From contig NZ_JAUQON010000007.1 of assembly GCF_030580955.1 (NCBI RefSeq), forward strand, positions 248,001 through 312,000: 64,000 bases of DNA, given 5' to 3'. Numbering within the stretch: position 1 is the first letter of the stretch; each line of letters opens with the position of its first letter. The position numbers and the translations under genes are program-made. Shown here piece after piece: positions 33,458 to 41,889 of this stretch. The notes under the pieces were generated by a model. It did no database searches, had not been told where the DNA came from, and saw nothing but the letters and a program-made list of their open reading frames with translations. The stretch comes from Hymenobacter convexus (GTDB lineage Bacteria; Bacteroidota; Bacteroidia; Cytophagales; Hymenobacteraceae).

Positions 33458-34207
33458 TTAATGATGGTGATGTTCCTCCTCGGGCGGCGGGGGCAGTTCG
33501 GCGGCGGCGCGGTAGAGCAGGGCCGTGGGCACGCGTGGGTAGTGGTGGTGCAGGTGATGGAAGGCGAACGAGGCCGTGATGGGCGTCCAGGCCTGGGCCA
33601 GGGCGGCGGCCGTGCGCGCCGCCGGGTTGCGCGACGACACGTGGTGCGGCACGTACGACGCCCAGATGGGCATCGTCGCGCTCATCACAAACGCCACGCC
33701 CCAGTACACCAGCCCCACCAACGAACCCGTGGCCCAGTACAAGGCCACGAAAGCCACCAGCAAGCCCAGCGTCAGCCCGGTTTCGATAAGCTGAATGCGG
33801 CGCGTATTGGGCGCGATGCGCAGCGACTCGCGCCGCAGCATGAGCGTGTGCCGGGGCCCTTGCCACAGCACCCGCGAGAAACTCCAGGTAGCGGGTGCGC
33901 CCTCTGGGTCGGCCTCGGTGAGGCAGCGGCCGTGGTGGCGCAGGTGCGTCACCTGCAGGCCGTGGCCGCTTTTCAGAATGAGCAGGCCGGCCAGGGTGAG
34001 CACCCACTCGTTGGTGGGCTTGGCCAAGCCCAGGGAGTTGTGCATAGCGTCATGCATCATCACGAAAGCCGCCAGGCACACCACCGCGGCCAGCGGCACC
34101 GCTAGCCACCACCAGCCGGCTAGTGCCAGGCTCACATACAGCGCCAACAGCACCCAGGGCCGGGCCAGCTCAACGCGCCGCTGGGCGGGAGTGAGTTCGA
34201 GTTTCAT
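33458..34207 (-). CDS. Membrane fatty-acid desaturase family protein
   Basis: A 249-residue protein with four hydrophobic helices and the three histidine boxes of membrane di-iron desaturases/hydroxylases: MMHDAMH, THLRHHGR and FHHLHHHYP. Size and boxes fit the beta-carotene hydroxylase/fatty-acid desaturase superfamily; the substrate is not certain. The C-terminal tail ends PPPPEEEHHHH, an unusual acidic-then-His run. Start at ATG 34207 chosen over a 12-codon extension. It is the last of three minus-strand membrane-lipid-like genes, separated from them by a repeat. Confidence 0.85.
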   Translation of the reverse strand: MKLELTPAQRRVELARPWVLLALYVSLALAGWWWLAVPLAAVVCLAAFVMMHDAMHNSLGLAKPTNEWVLTLAGLLILKSGHGLQVTHLRHHGRCLTEADPEGAPATWSFSRVLWQGPRHTLMLRRESLRIAPNTRRIQLIETGLTLGLLVAFVALYWATGSLVGLVYWGVAFVMSATMPIWASYVPHHVSSRNPAARTAAALAQAWTPITASFAFHHLHHHYPRVPTALLYRAAAELPPPPEEEHHHH

Positions 34208-34243
34208 GGGCAATAAAAAAACAGGTGAACGAAATAAACTCAT

Positions 34244-34347
34244 CTGTCATCCTGAGCGCAGCGAAGGACCTTATCACGGCTGCATTACCTAATTTGCTGC
34301 AAACTATTCGAGTGTGATGAGGTCCTTCGCTGCGCTCAGGATGACAG
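34244..34347. repeat. Inverted-repeat element copy 8 (GACCTTATCAC arm type)
   Basis: Arms 34244-34277 and 34314-34347 (34 bases, one mismatch) start CTGTCATCCTGAGCGCAGCG. The loop is longer and diverged from the other copies. Confidence 0.95.
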
Positions 34348-34362
34348 GCATGGCGCCCGCCC

Positions 34363-35043
34363 TCACTCCCGCGCCTCGTACCGCTGCGGCAGCGCATACG
34401 CCGGAATCTGAGCCGGCGCCACCACGCGCCAAGAGGATTGAAACGAGCCATAATACCCAAACAGCTTGCCGATAACCGGGTTGCGCACCACCACTTCGAT
34501 GCGGTAGCAGTCGGCCGCGTCGTCGTACCACTCCTCCACATCGGCCAGCGCAGCCAACAGGCCCGGCAGCCGAAACGCCAGCCGCCCCGCCCGGAAGCGC
34601 TGAGCCCCGGAGCGCAGCCGCAGGCCGCCCCGCGCCGTCACGGCCATGTCAATGTCCACAGCCACGTGCTGGTGCGTGCCCAGGTAATCGACGATGGCGT
34701 GGCGGGCGGCGCTGCGTATCATCGTCGCATCGAAGCAGCGGGTGTGCTTCGGGAAGTGAAAGCGCCGAATCCAAGTCACGGTTTCGCGGCCCAGTGGGTC
34801 GACGTAGGCGTAGTTCTCGATGCGAAACGGCACGTTGGAGCCCGTTTCGGGGAAGGTGATTTGGTGCGAAAGCCCAGCCCGCAAAAACGGCTGCGTGAAG
34901 AAGGGCCCGTGCCACACCCGCTCCATCACGCCCTCGCCCACAAAGGCCCGGTTATCGGCGCTGCTGAACCCCAGCCGCTCCTGAATGCGCGGGTGCAGCT
35001 TGTCGAAATCGGCGCCCAGCTGCTGCTGATAAATGGAAGGCAT
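34363..35043 (-). CDS. DUF4166 domain protein
   Basis: A 226-residue soluble protein that matches DUF4166 in layout: the N-terminal YQQQLGADFDKLHPRIQERL and a beta-rich body ending YGSFQSSWRVV. The family is uncharacterised and is often next to, or fused with, DoxX-like proteins and short-chain dehydrogenases. The neighbour upstream (16 bases away) is indeed an SRPBCC-DoxX-like protein, so the pair probably works together. No catalytic motif seen. Confidence 0.75.
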   Translation of the reverse strand: MPSIYQQQLGADFDKLHPRIQERLGFSSADNRAFVGEGVMERVWHGPFFTQPFLRAGLSHQITFPETGSNVPFRIENYAYVDPLGRETVTWIRRFHFPKHTRCFDATMIRSAARHAIVDYLGTHQHVAVDIDMAVTARGGLRLRSGAQRFRAGRLAFRLPGLLAALADVEEWYDDAADCYRIEVVVRNPVIGKLFGYYGSFQSSWRVVAPAQIPAYALPQRYEARE

Positions 35044-35059
35044 GGCGTTCGGGTAGAAG

Positions 35060-36025
35060 TTAGGCGACGGCCGCAGGTGCTTCCTGCGGTACTTTATCGG
35101 TCGTGCGTAAGCCTTCGGGCGGCTGGCGCAGGCAGCGCGCGGCGCTGGGCACCAGCTCCGTGGGAATGGCGAGGGCCACCGCCGCCAGCGCCATCAGGGC
35201 CAGGTTCAGGGTGAGTGGGTTGAAGGGCGCCACGAACACCGCTGGCTGGCTGAACAGCGCGCCCGCGCCCAGCACCAGCAGGCCCAGCATATTCAGCCAG
35301 TACACCGGCCGCAGCTTATTCATCGGCAGCACCCAGAACAGCAGCCCGAATAGGATTTCGCCCACGCCCACGGCAGCCGCCACCCCGTGCGCCGCACCCG
35401 CCGAGAAGCCCGCCCCCTGCAAAATGCTCAACTCGCCGGTATTGGGGTACAGCAGCTTTGGCACCACGCCCTGATAAATCCACACAAAGCCCAGCGTGAA
35501 GCGCACCAGCGCCATTATCAACCCCAATGCCCGCGACACCGCCGGCCGCTGTCCCTGCTCCAGCCACAGCCGTAGGCTATCGAAACCCCAGGCCGTGGCC
35601 CAACCAATGAGCGGCCGAAACGCCAGCCGGTCGAGCCACGCGCCGGCCGTGCCGAAGCGCGTCTGGTAGTCGTAGCGTGTAAAAAACCGCAGGCCGTCGT
35701 CCGTCGACACGTATTTCCAGAAGCCCGCACCCTCCCGAATTAGCGACACCTTTTCATCGGACCAGAACTTGAGCACCGACGTGCGCTCCCCGTTCTTCTC
35801 CCGCGTGCCCAGGCTCTCGCCGCAGCCCGCCACGCCCAGCCCAAACCCGATGCGCGTGGCATACAGAAACTGCTGCGGCTCGGCTTCCGAAGCCCGCGGC
35901 AAGTACTCAATCTCGGTGAAGCGCAGGTCCCATTGCTGGTGCAATTCGGGCTGCTGGGTGTGGGCCCACAGCTGCTCCATGGGGCAGCAGATGCGGGTTT
36001 CTACGTAAATCGAAGGCCTCTTCAT
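35060..36025 (-). CDS. SRPBCC + DoxX-like membrane protein
   Basis: A 321-residue two-part protein. Residues 1-150 look like an SRPBCC (START-like) lipid-binding domain (IYVETRICCPMEQLWAHTQQ, LHQQWDLRFTEIEYL). Residues ~175-300 form a four-helix DoxX-like membrane domain (LVRFTLGFVWIYQGVVPKLL, GVAAAVGVGEILFGLLFWVL). ATG 36025 was chosen because it starts the SRPBCC strand. It is the first gene of an operon with the DUF4166 protein; together they suggest handling of a hydrophobic ligand at the inner membrane, which is inference. Confidence 0.8.
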   Translation of the reverse strand: MKRPSIYVETRICCPMEQLWAHTQQPELHQQWDLRFTEIEYLPRASEAEPQQFLYATRIGFGLGVAGCGESLGTREKNGERTSVLKFWSDEKVSLIREGAGFWKYVSTDDGLRFFTRYDYQTRFGTAGAWLDRLAFRPLIGWATAWGFDSLRLWLEQGQRPAVSRALGLIMALVRFTLGFVWIYQGVVPKLLYPNTGELSILQGAGFSAGAAHGVAAAVGVGEILFGLLFWVLPMNKLRPVYWLNMLGLLVLGAGALFSQPAVFVAPFNPLTLNLALMALAAVALAIPTELVPSAARCLRQPPEGLRTTDKVPQEAPAAVA

Positions 36026-36088
36026 TGGTCTTATGAAGGTAGGCAGCAAACGCCGGATTCAGGAGTTGAATAGGTGGTGTCATTAGCA

Positions 36089-36195
36089 CGTCATGTCGAG
36101 CGCAGCCGAGACATCTCGCGTGCCGAAGTAATTAAAATCGTTGACCGATTGAGTTACTACCACACGCGAGATGTCTCGGCAAGCTCGACATGACG
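36089..36195. repeat. Inverted-repeat element copy 9, chimeric arms
   Basis: Left arm 36089-36122 has CGAGCGCAGCCGAGACATCT whereas the right arm 36163-36195 corresponds to CGAGCTTGCCGAGACATCTC, the copy 7 type. The arms thus differ by a local substitution and 1-base length change. The loop is extended but keeps GTAATT and GTTACT. Confidence 0.92.
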
Positions 36196-36209
36196 GCTCA
36201 ATAGCTCCT

Positions 36210-37340
36210 CTATTCCAGCGCATATGCCAAATCGGCCAAAAGCTCCTCCACCGGCTCGATGCCGATGCTCAGCCGCACCAGCCCCACGGTGATGCCCAAT
36301 TCAGCCCGCTGCGCATCCGTGAGCGCCCGGTGCGAAGTATAGAGCGGGTGCGAGCACGACGAATCAACCCCCGCCAGCGAGGGCGCAAACGGAAACCGCT
36401 GGCTGCGCTGCATAAACCGGTTCACCACCGCCGCGTCATCGGCCAGCCGCATCGACATCATGCCGCTGAACAGCCCGTGGCCCTGCACCGTGGCCAGCGC
36501 GTGCTGTGGGTGCGTGGGCAGGCCCGGGTAGTACACCGCTTCCACGGCCGGGTGCACCTCCAGAAACTCGGCAATCTGCTGGGCATTGTGGCTGTGCGCG
36601 GCCACCCGCAGGCGCAGGGTTTTCAGGCCGCGCACGCTCAGCCAGCTTTCCATGGGGCTGAGGGTGAGGCCGAAAACGGTGCCTATCTGGCGCAGGCGAG
36701 CCGCGTCTTCGGGCGTACCGGCCACCACGGCCCCGGCCGTCACATCGGAGTGGCCAGCCAGGTATTTAGTCACGCTATGCAGCACCAGGTCGGCCCCTAA
36801 AGCCAGCGGCTTGGTGAGCACCGGCGTGGCGAAGGTGTTGTCTATCACCAGCTTCAGGCCGTGGCGGTGGCACTCGGCGGCGGCGGCGCGCAGGTCCACC
36901 ACGCGCAGCAGCGGGTTGCTCATCGTTTCACAGAGCAGCAGCCGGGTGGTGCTTTGCACGTACGCCTTCAGGTCATAAAGCTCTTCGAACGGCACGTAGC
37001 TCACCGCAATGCCCAGCCGCGACAGTTCTAGGTTCAGCAGCGCCGCCGAGCCGCCGTAGATATCGGCCGCACACAGCACGTGGTCGCCGGCCTGGCAGTA
37101 GGTCAGCAGGGCCGCAAAAATGGCGGCCATGCCCGAGCCCGTGGCCACGGCGCCCGCGCCGCCTTCCCAGTGGTTCACGGCCTCGGCCAGCTCGTCGGAG
37201 TTGGGGTTGCCGTTGCGCGAGTACAGGTAGCGGCTGCCCGGCTCGTCGAAGTACTGCTGCACGGCGTCCAGGTCTTCAAATTTGAAGACCGACGTTTGGT
37301 AGATAGGCGTGATTTTGGGCTGAATGCGGGGAAGGCTCAT
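36210..37340 (-). CDS. Cystathionine gamma-synthase/lyase-family PLP enzyme
   Basis: A 376-residue trans-sulfuration enzyme (Cys/Met metabolism family). Landmarks: TPIYQTSVFKF, YLYSRNGNPNSDELAEAV, the SGMAA PLP loop (TGSGMAAIFAALLT), DNTFATPVLTKPLALGADLV, the Schiff-base Lys in HSVTKYLAGHSDVTAGAVV, and AVYYPGLPTHPQH. It could act on O-acylhomoserine, cystathionine or methionine; sequence alone does not separate these. ATG 37340 was preferred to a 31-residue upstream extension. It follows the AI-2E transporter gene by 40 bases. Confidence 0.9.
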   Translation of the reverse strand: MSLPRIQPKITPIYQTSVFKFEDLDAVQQYFDEPGSRYLYSRNGNPNSDELAEAVNHWEGGAGAVATGSGMAAIFAALLTYCQAGDHVLCAADIYGGSAALLNLELSRLGIAVSYVPFEELYDLKAYVQSTTRLLLCETMSNPLLRVVDLRAAAAECHRHGLKLVIDNTFATPVLTKPLALGADLVLHSVTKYLAGHSDVTAGAVVAGTPEDAARLRQIGTVFGLTLSPMESWLSVRGLKTLRLRVAAHSHNAQQIAEFLEVHPAVEAVYYPGLPTHPQHALATVQGHGLFSGMMSMRLADDAAVVNRFMQRSQRFPFAPSLAGVDSSCSHPLYTSHRALTDAQRAELGITVGLVRLSIGIEPVEELLADLAYALE

Positions 37341-37380
37341 GAAGGCGGCAAAGCAGGGATGGGAAGCACAAAGGTCGCAC

Positions 37381-38454
37381 CTACTCCGCTTTGCCGCTTT
37401 CCGCCTGTGCAACTTTATGCATGCGGTTTTCACGCCGGAACACCTCCATCAATACCAGGAAATACGACACCAGCAGCGGCCCCACCACCAGCCCAATGAG
37501 CCCGAAAATCTCCACGCCCAGCACCAGCCCCACTAGCGTCACCAGCGGATGAATGTCGCCCATGCGCTTGGCCAGCATGATGCGCAGCAAGTTGTCCACG
37601 TTGATAATCACAATAAATCCCACCAGCAGAATGCCAATGGCCTGCCCGTTGTGCCCTTGCGAAAACTGATACAGCGCCGCCGGCCCCCACACCAGTGGTG
37701 TGCCCAGCACCGGCAGAAACGCCATAAAAAACGCCACCACGCCCCAGAATAATGCATCCGGCACCCCAAAAATCCACAGTGTCAGCCCCGTCAGCACAGC
37801 CTGCACCAGGGCCACAATCACCTGCCCCAGCACATTGGCGTTCACGTTGTTTTTCAACGATTCGCCCAGCTCTATCAGCGTTTCGTTGCGAAACGGCAGG
37901 TAGCGGTGCAGGCCCAGCAGAAAGTACGTTTCCTGCATAAACAGGTAGTACATCGTGAACAGCATCAGGCCCACAATCACCAGAAAATTGAGCGCGCTGC
38001 TGGCCAGCGTAGGCAGCCAGCCGCTCACCTTGGCGCCGCCCTGCAGCAGCAATTCCCGCACGTTCAGCTGCTCGGCCACCTTGAAGCCCGTCGCCACTTC
38101 AATCTTGTGCACCACCACCAGAATCTGCTCCGGATTCCTGGCAAAGGCCACCAGCCGGTCAAGCAGCAGCGAGCTGAGCGCGTAAAACGGCACCACCAGC
38201 ACCACCACCGTCACCAGCAGAATGCCCACCGTCACCAGCCGCTGGTTCCAGCGGCGCCGGTACACCAGCGCCACCCACCACGGCCGAAACACCACAAACA
38301 GGATGCCCGCCGCTAAAAAAGCCGTCAGGTATTGCGCCAGCCCAAACAGCATCAGCCCCGCCAGTGCCAGAATGGAGCACACCAGCAGCACGTAGCGCTG
38401 CCGCGGCGTGTAAATGTTTTCGACGGCCGTAAACGGGGTACGGATTTCTTTCAT
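37381..38454 (-). CDS. AI-2E family transporter (PF01594)
   Basis: A 357-residue inner-membrane protein with about eight helices: a pair near residues 20-65, one near 75-90, a ~90-residue soluble loop, then a C-terminal bundle with ALFWGVVAFFMAFLPVLGTP and GDIHPLVTLVGLVLGVEIFG, the family's conserved helices. Members export varied substrates (autoinducer-2 in E. coli TqsA, ions in others), so no substrate is claimed. The C-terminus ends with a short charged tail. Confidence 0.88.
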   Translation of the reverse strand: MKEIRTPFTAVENIYTPRQRYVLLVCSILALAGLMLFGLAQYLTAFLAAGILFVVFRPWWVALVYRRRWNQRLVTVGILLVTVVVLVVPFYALSSLLLDRLVAFARNPEQILVVVHKIEVATGFKVAEQLNVRELLLQGGAKVSGWLPTLASSALNFLVIVGLMLFTMYYLFMQETYFLLGLHRYLPFRNETLIELGESLKNNVNANVLGQVIVALVQAVLTGLTLWIFGVPDALFWGVVAFFMAFLPVLGTPLVWGPAALYQFSQGHNGQAIGILLVGFIVIINVDNLLRIMLAKRMGDIHPLVTLVGLVLGVEIFGLIGLVVGPLLVSYFLVLMEVFRRENRMHKVAQAESGKAE

Positions 38455-38525
38455 AAGGTTAGCAAAAGCACAGCATTAGATTCTTCTATACGGCAATGCC
38501 GGGGTTTGGCTGGCCACGAAGGCAC

Positions 38526-38564
38526 AAAAAAAGCCGTTTCTGCTGAGCAGAAACGGCTTTTTTT
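38526..38564. terminator. Terminator of the atpD-atpC operon
   Basis: AAAAAAAGCCGTTTCTGC pairs with GCAGAAACGGCTTTTTTT around TGA; it lies 22 bases downstream of atpC on the minus strand. Confidence 0.95.
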
Positions 38565-38585
38565 GAATTAGAATTGGCGGATTGA

Positions 38586-38834
38586 CTACGCCAGCGCGCC
38601 TTCGGCCAGCACAATTACGTTGTTGCGCAGCACTTCCACCACGCCGCCTTCAATGCGGATAACCTCGCGGCCACCCGCGCCGCCGGTCAGCGTCACGTCG
38701 CCGGCTTTGAGCGCGGCAATCAGCGGAGCGTGGTTGTTCAGCACTTCAAACGAGCCATCGGCGCCCGGAAACTGGGCCGACGTCACTTCGCCTTCAAATA
38801 CCTTGCGGTCGGGGGTGATGATTTCTAGGTGCAT
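38586..38834 (-). CDS. atpC: F-type ATP synthase epsilon subunit, short form
   Basis: An 82-residue epsilon subunit containing only the N-terminal beta-sandwich (MHLEIITPDRKVFEGEVTSA, LNNHAPLIAALKAGDVTL, VVEVLRNNVIVLAEGA). The C-terminal helical hairpin present in the ~130-residue bacterial form, which blocks ATP hydrolysis, is missing. Short forms occur in Bacteroidota. It is downstream of atpD, from which it is separated by a 100-base gap filled by an inverted repeat. Confidence 0.95.
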   Translation of the reverse strand: MHLEIITPDRKVFEGEVTSAQFPGADGSFEVLNNHAPLIAALKAGDVTLTGGAGGREVIRIEGGVVEVLRNNVIVLAEGALA

Positions 38835-38837
38835 TTC

Positions 38838-38932
38838 TTAGTTGTCAGTTGTTCGTTGTCAGTTGTTAGGCTTCAGTAGCTCGTTGCCGTGCCAGCAATG
38901 CTAACAACTGACAACGAGCAACTGACAACTAA
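38838..38932. repeat. 32-bp inverted repeat between atpD and atpC
   Basis: Arms 38838-38869 and 38901-38932 match with one mismatch (a C replacing T) and are themselves built from two near copies of GTTGTCAGTTGTT. The sequence is unrelated to the GTCAT family. It fills nearly the whole gap between two genes of one operon. Confidence 0.95.
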
Positions 38933-38934
38933 AA

Positions 38935-40440
38935 CTATTTCGCTTCGGCAATCAGGCGCTCGCCTTTGGCCACGGCATCCTCAATGTTACCAACCAGGTT
39001 GAAGGCCGCCTCGGGGAGGTGGTCGTGCTTGCCGTCGATGATTTCGTTGAAGCCTTTGATGGTGTCCTTGATGTCAACGAGCACGCCTTTCAGGCCGGTG
39101 AACTGCTCAGCCACGAAGAAGGGCTGCGACAGGAAACGCTGCACGCGACGGGCGCGGTTTACCACCTGCTTGTCCTCTTCCGACAGCTCGTCCATACCCA
39201 AGATGGCGATGATGTCCTGCAGTTCCTTGTAGCGCTGGAGCAGCTCTTTCACGCGCTGGGCGGTGTTGTAGTGGTCAGCACCGAGCACGTCGGCCGACAG
39301 GATGCGCGAGGTCGAGTCCAGCGGGTCAACGGCCGGGTAGATGCCCAACTCGGCGATTTTGCGGCTCAGTACCGTCGTGGCGTCCAAGTGGGCAAAGGTG
39401 TTGGCCGGAGCCGGGTCAGTCAAGTCATCAGCAGGTACGTAAACGGCCTGTACCGAGGTGATTGAACCGCGCTTGGTCGAGGTGATGCGCTCCTGCATGG
39501 CACCCATTTCGGTGGCCAGCGTGGGCTGGTAACCTACGGCCGAAGGCATACGACCCAAGAGAGCCGATACTTCCGAACCCGCCTGGGTGAAGCGGAAAAT
39601 GTTGTCGATGAAGAACAGGATGTCGCGGCCGGCACCGGTGCCGTCGCCATCGCGGAAGCTTTCGGCAATGGTCAGACCCGACAGGGCCACGCGAGCACGG
39701 GCTCCGGGGGGCTCGTTCATCTGGCCAAACACGAGGGTAGCCTGCGATTTTTCCATCGCCGCCATGTCAACTTTCGTAAGGTCCCAGCCACCCTCTTCCA
39801 TCGAATGCTTGAAGGCATCGCCGTACAGAATGATGTTGGATTCGATGAATTCGCGCAGCAAGTCGTTGCCCTCGCGGGTACGCTCACCCACGCCGGCAAA
39901 CACCGACAGACCTTCGTAGGCCTTGGCCACGTTGTTGATAAGCTCCTGAATCAGTACGGTTTTGCCTACACCAGCACCACCGAACAGACCAATTTTACCA
40001 CCCTTTACATAAGGAGCGAGCAGGTCGATAACCTTGATGCCGGTGAAGAATACTTCCGACGACGTTGCCAGTTCCTCAAACGCCGGGGCGTTGCGGTGAA
40101 TCGACAGCCGCTCGCCGCTCTTGGGCTGCGGAATGCCGTCAATGGCCTGACCAATAACGTTGAACAGGCGGCCTTTCACGCCGTCGCCGGTGGGCATCGA
40201 GATGGGCGTACCCATGTCGCGCACCTCAGCACCGCGGGCCAGGCCCTCGGTCGAGTCCATGGCAATGGTCCGAACCCGGTCTTCGCCCAGGTGCTGCTGG
40301 CACTCCAGCACTACCACTTGGCCGTTCTCTTTGGTTACTTCGAGGGCGTCGAGGATGTTGGGCAGCTTCGTGTTTTCACCCGCGAAGCTTACGTCCACGA
40401 CGGGTCCGATGACCTGGGTGATTTTGCCGGTATTGGCCAT
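38935..40440 (-). CDS. atpD: F-type ATP synthase beta subunit
   Basis: Catalytic subunit of the F1 sector. The 501-residue protein has the P-loop GLFGGAGVGKTVLIQELI, FAGVGERTREGNDL, the catalytic segment ILFFIDNIFRFTQAGSEVSA, and the DELSEED element (GMDELSEEDKQVVNRARRVQ). Only atpC follows it; atpA, atpG and the F0 genes are not in the window, consistent with the split operon of Bacteroidota. Promoter element TAATTTTG lies about 42 bases upstream. Confidence 0.98.
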   Translation of the reverse strand: MANTGKITQVIGPVVDVSFAGENTKLPNILDALEVTKENGQVVVLECQQHLGEDRVRTIAMDSTEGLARGAEVRDMGTPISMPTGDGVKGRLFNVIGQAIDGIPQPKSGERLSIHRNAPAFEELATSSEVFFTGIKVIDLLAPYVKGGKIGLFGGAGVGKTVLIQELINNVAKAYEGLSVFAGVGERTREGNDLLREFIESNIILYGDAFKHSMEEGGWDLTKVDMAAMEKSQATLVFGQMNEPPGARARVALSGLTIAESFRDGDGTGAGRDILFFIDNIFRFTQAGSEVSALLGRMPSAVGYQPTLATEMGAMQERITSTKRGSITSVQAVYVPADDLTDPAPANTFAHLDATTVLSRKIAELGIYPAVDPLDSTSRILSADVLGADHYNTAQRVKELLQRYKELQDIIAILGMDELSEEDKQVVNRARRVQRFLSQPFFVAEQFTGLKGVLVDIKDTIKGFNEIIDGKHDHLPEAAFNLVGNIEDAVAKGERLIAEAK

Positions 40441-40481
40441 TTGGTTGTATTTATGATGAAGTTAATGCTCTTTTCAGGCCG

Positions 40482-40489
40482 CAAAATTA
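40482..40489 (-). promoter_or_regulatory. atpD promoter -7 element TAATTTTG
   Basis: A perfect TAnnTTTG on the minus strand; the transcript would begin near 40476 and carry a leader of about 35 bases. Confidence 0.75.
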
Positions 40490-40652
40490 CGGTAGAAGCG
40501 CGGCTTTTCCAACCATAACGTTTGCGGCAGCCGGCCCCATCGGAAACAAACCCGCGACACCCTACCCTGTGAAAATCAGGCACCAATGAACCGAAAGCCG
40601 CTTTCCGGGCCGGTACCGTCGTTTTTTTCTTCAAAAATTTTTCAAAAAATCC

Positions 40653-40682
40653 TTGCCTCGAATTTTTCCGGTAGTACATTTG
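40653..40682 (+). promoter_or_regulatory. tRNA-Gln promoter, TTG-N19-TACATTTG
   Basis: TTG at 40653-40655 is followed after 19 bases by TACATTTG (40675-40682), a good match to the Bacteroidota promoter, 33 bases before the tRNA. Confidence 0.75.
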
Positions 40683-40715
40683 CACTCCCAAACGGCACGT
40701 AGCCCGCCGGGAAAT

Positions 40716-40788
40716 TGTCCGATGGTGTAACTGGCAACACGCTTGATTTTGATTCAAGAAAGTCCAGGTTCGAGCCCTGGTCGGACAA
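40716..40788 (+). tRNA. tRNA-Gln (anticodon TTG)
   Basis: The 73-base sequence folds as a cloverleaf: acceptor TGTCCGA with TCGGACA, T at position 8 and A at 14, anticodon arm CTTGA-TTTTGAT-TCAAG with anticodon TTG, and T arm CCAGG-TTCGAGC-CCTGG. The discriminator base is A and CCA is not encoded. It reads CAA codons, and CAG by wobble. It has its own promoter and terminator. Confidence 0.96.
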
Positions 40789-40806
40789 CGACAACGCTCG
40801 AGTAAA

Positions 40807-40858
40807 CGAAAAGGCGCTGGCTTCTCCAATTTCCGGAGTGGTCAGCGCCTTTCGCTTT
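40807..40858 (+). terminator. Terminator after tRNA-Gln
   Basis: CGAAAAGGCGCTG pairs with CAGCGCCTTTCG, with a further TCTCC/GGAG stem inside, followed by CTTTTA. Confidence 0.75.
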
Positions 40859-40932
40859 TATATCTTCTTCCAATTCATCGGCCGCCTTTCTGACTGGCCT
40901 CGCGCAGCAACTCATTACTAGCACCTTCCCCT

Positions 40933-41859
40933 ATGAAACAGGTCAAAATATTCGCTGGTAGCGCCTCCCGGGCCCTCGCCGAAAACATCGCCGCCGCCTA
41001 CGGCACCACCCTCGGCGACCTCAGCCTCCAGCGCTTCGCCGATAACGAGATGGGCCCAAGCTTCAACGAAAGCGTGCGCGGCTGCGAGGTGTTCCTCGTG
41101 CAAAGCACTTGCCCGCCCGCCGAGCACCTCATGGAGCTCATGCTGATGGTGGACGCGGCCAAGCGCGCCTCGGCCCACAAAGTTGTAATCGTGATGCCCT
41201 ACATGGGCTACGCCCGGCAAGACCGCAAGGACAAGCCGCGCGTGAGCATCGGCGCCAAAGTGGTGGCCAACATCATCCAGAGCGTGGGCACCGACCGCCT
41301 CATGACCTGCGACCTGCACGCCGGCCAAATCCAGGGCTTCTTCGACATCCCAGTCGACCACCTCGACGGCGCCACCGTCACGGCCCCCTACATCAAGTCG
41401 CTCAACCTGAAAAACCTGATTTTTGCCTCGCCCGACGTGGGCGGCGTGGTGCGCACCCGCGCATTCGCCAAGAAGTTTGGGGCCGAAATTGTAGTCTGCG
41501 ATAAAATGCGCCTGCGGGCCAACGAGATTGCCTCGATGCAGGTAATTGGCGACGTGAAAGGAATGGACGTGGTGTTTGTGGACGACATGGTGGACACGGC
41601 CGGCACCATTTGCAAAGCCGCCGACCTGGTGATGGAGCGCGGCGCCAACTCGGTGCGCGCCGTCATCACGCACCCGCTGCTCAGTGGCCCGGCCCACGAG
41701 CGCATCCGCGCCTCGCAGCTCACCGAGCTGATTACGACCGATACTATTCCATTGCGCGAAGAGAACGACAAAATCCGCGTGATTTCGCTGGCACCGCTGT
41801 TTGCGGCAGCTATTCGCAACGTGGTGACGCACGAGAGCATCAGCTCGCTGTTTGTGTAA
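40933..41859 (+). CDS. prs: Ribose-phosphate pyrophosphokinase
   Basis: Makes PRPP from ribose 5-phosphate and ATP for nucleotide, His, Trp and NAD synthesis. The 308-residue protein has FADNEMGPSFNESVRG, the ATP flap MPYMGYARQDRKDKPRVSIG, ICDLHAGQIQGFFDIPVDHL-like segment (CDLHAGQIQGFFDIPVDHL), and the PRPP loop VVFVDDMVDTAGTICKAADL. Length is standard for class I enzymes. It stands alone between the tRNA and a lipoprotein gene. Confidence 0.97.
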   Translation: MKQVKIFAGSASRALAENIAAAYGTTLGDLSLQRFADNEMGPSFNESVRGCEVFLVQSTCPPAEHLMELMLMVDAAKRASAHKVVIVMPYMGYARQDRKDKPRVSIGAKVVANIIQSVGTDRLMTCDLHAGQIQGFFDIPVDHLDGATVTAPYIKSLNLKNLIFASPDVGGVVRTRAFAKKFGAEIVVCDKMRLRANEIASMQVIGDVKGMDVVFVDDMVDTAGTICKAADLVMERGANSVRAVITHPLLSGPAHERIRASQLTELITTDTIPLREENDKIRVISLAPLFAAAIRNVVTHESISSLFV

Positions 41860-41889
41860 GGAAGGCGTTTCCGGTCCACAGCATAGAAC

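Noticed and set aside
33458..33475. C-terminal His run in the desaturase as an engineered His-tag
   Set aside because: It follows PPPPEEE, ends after four His, and is in genomic context with a natural terminator; there is no vector sequence.
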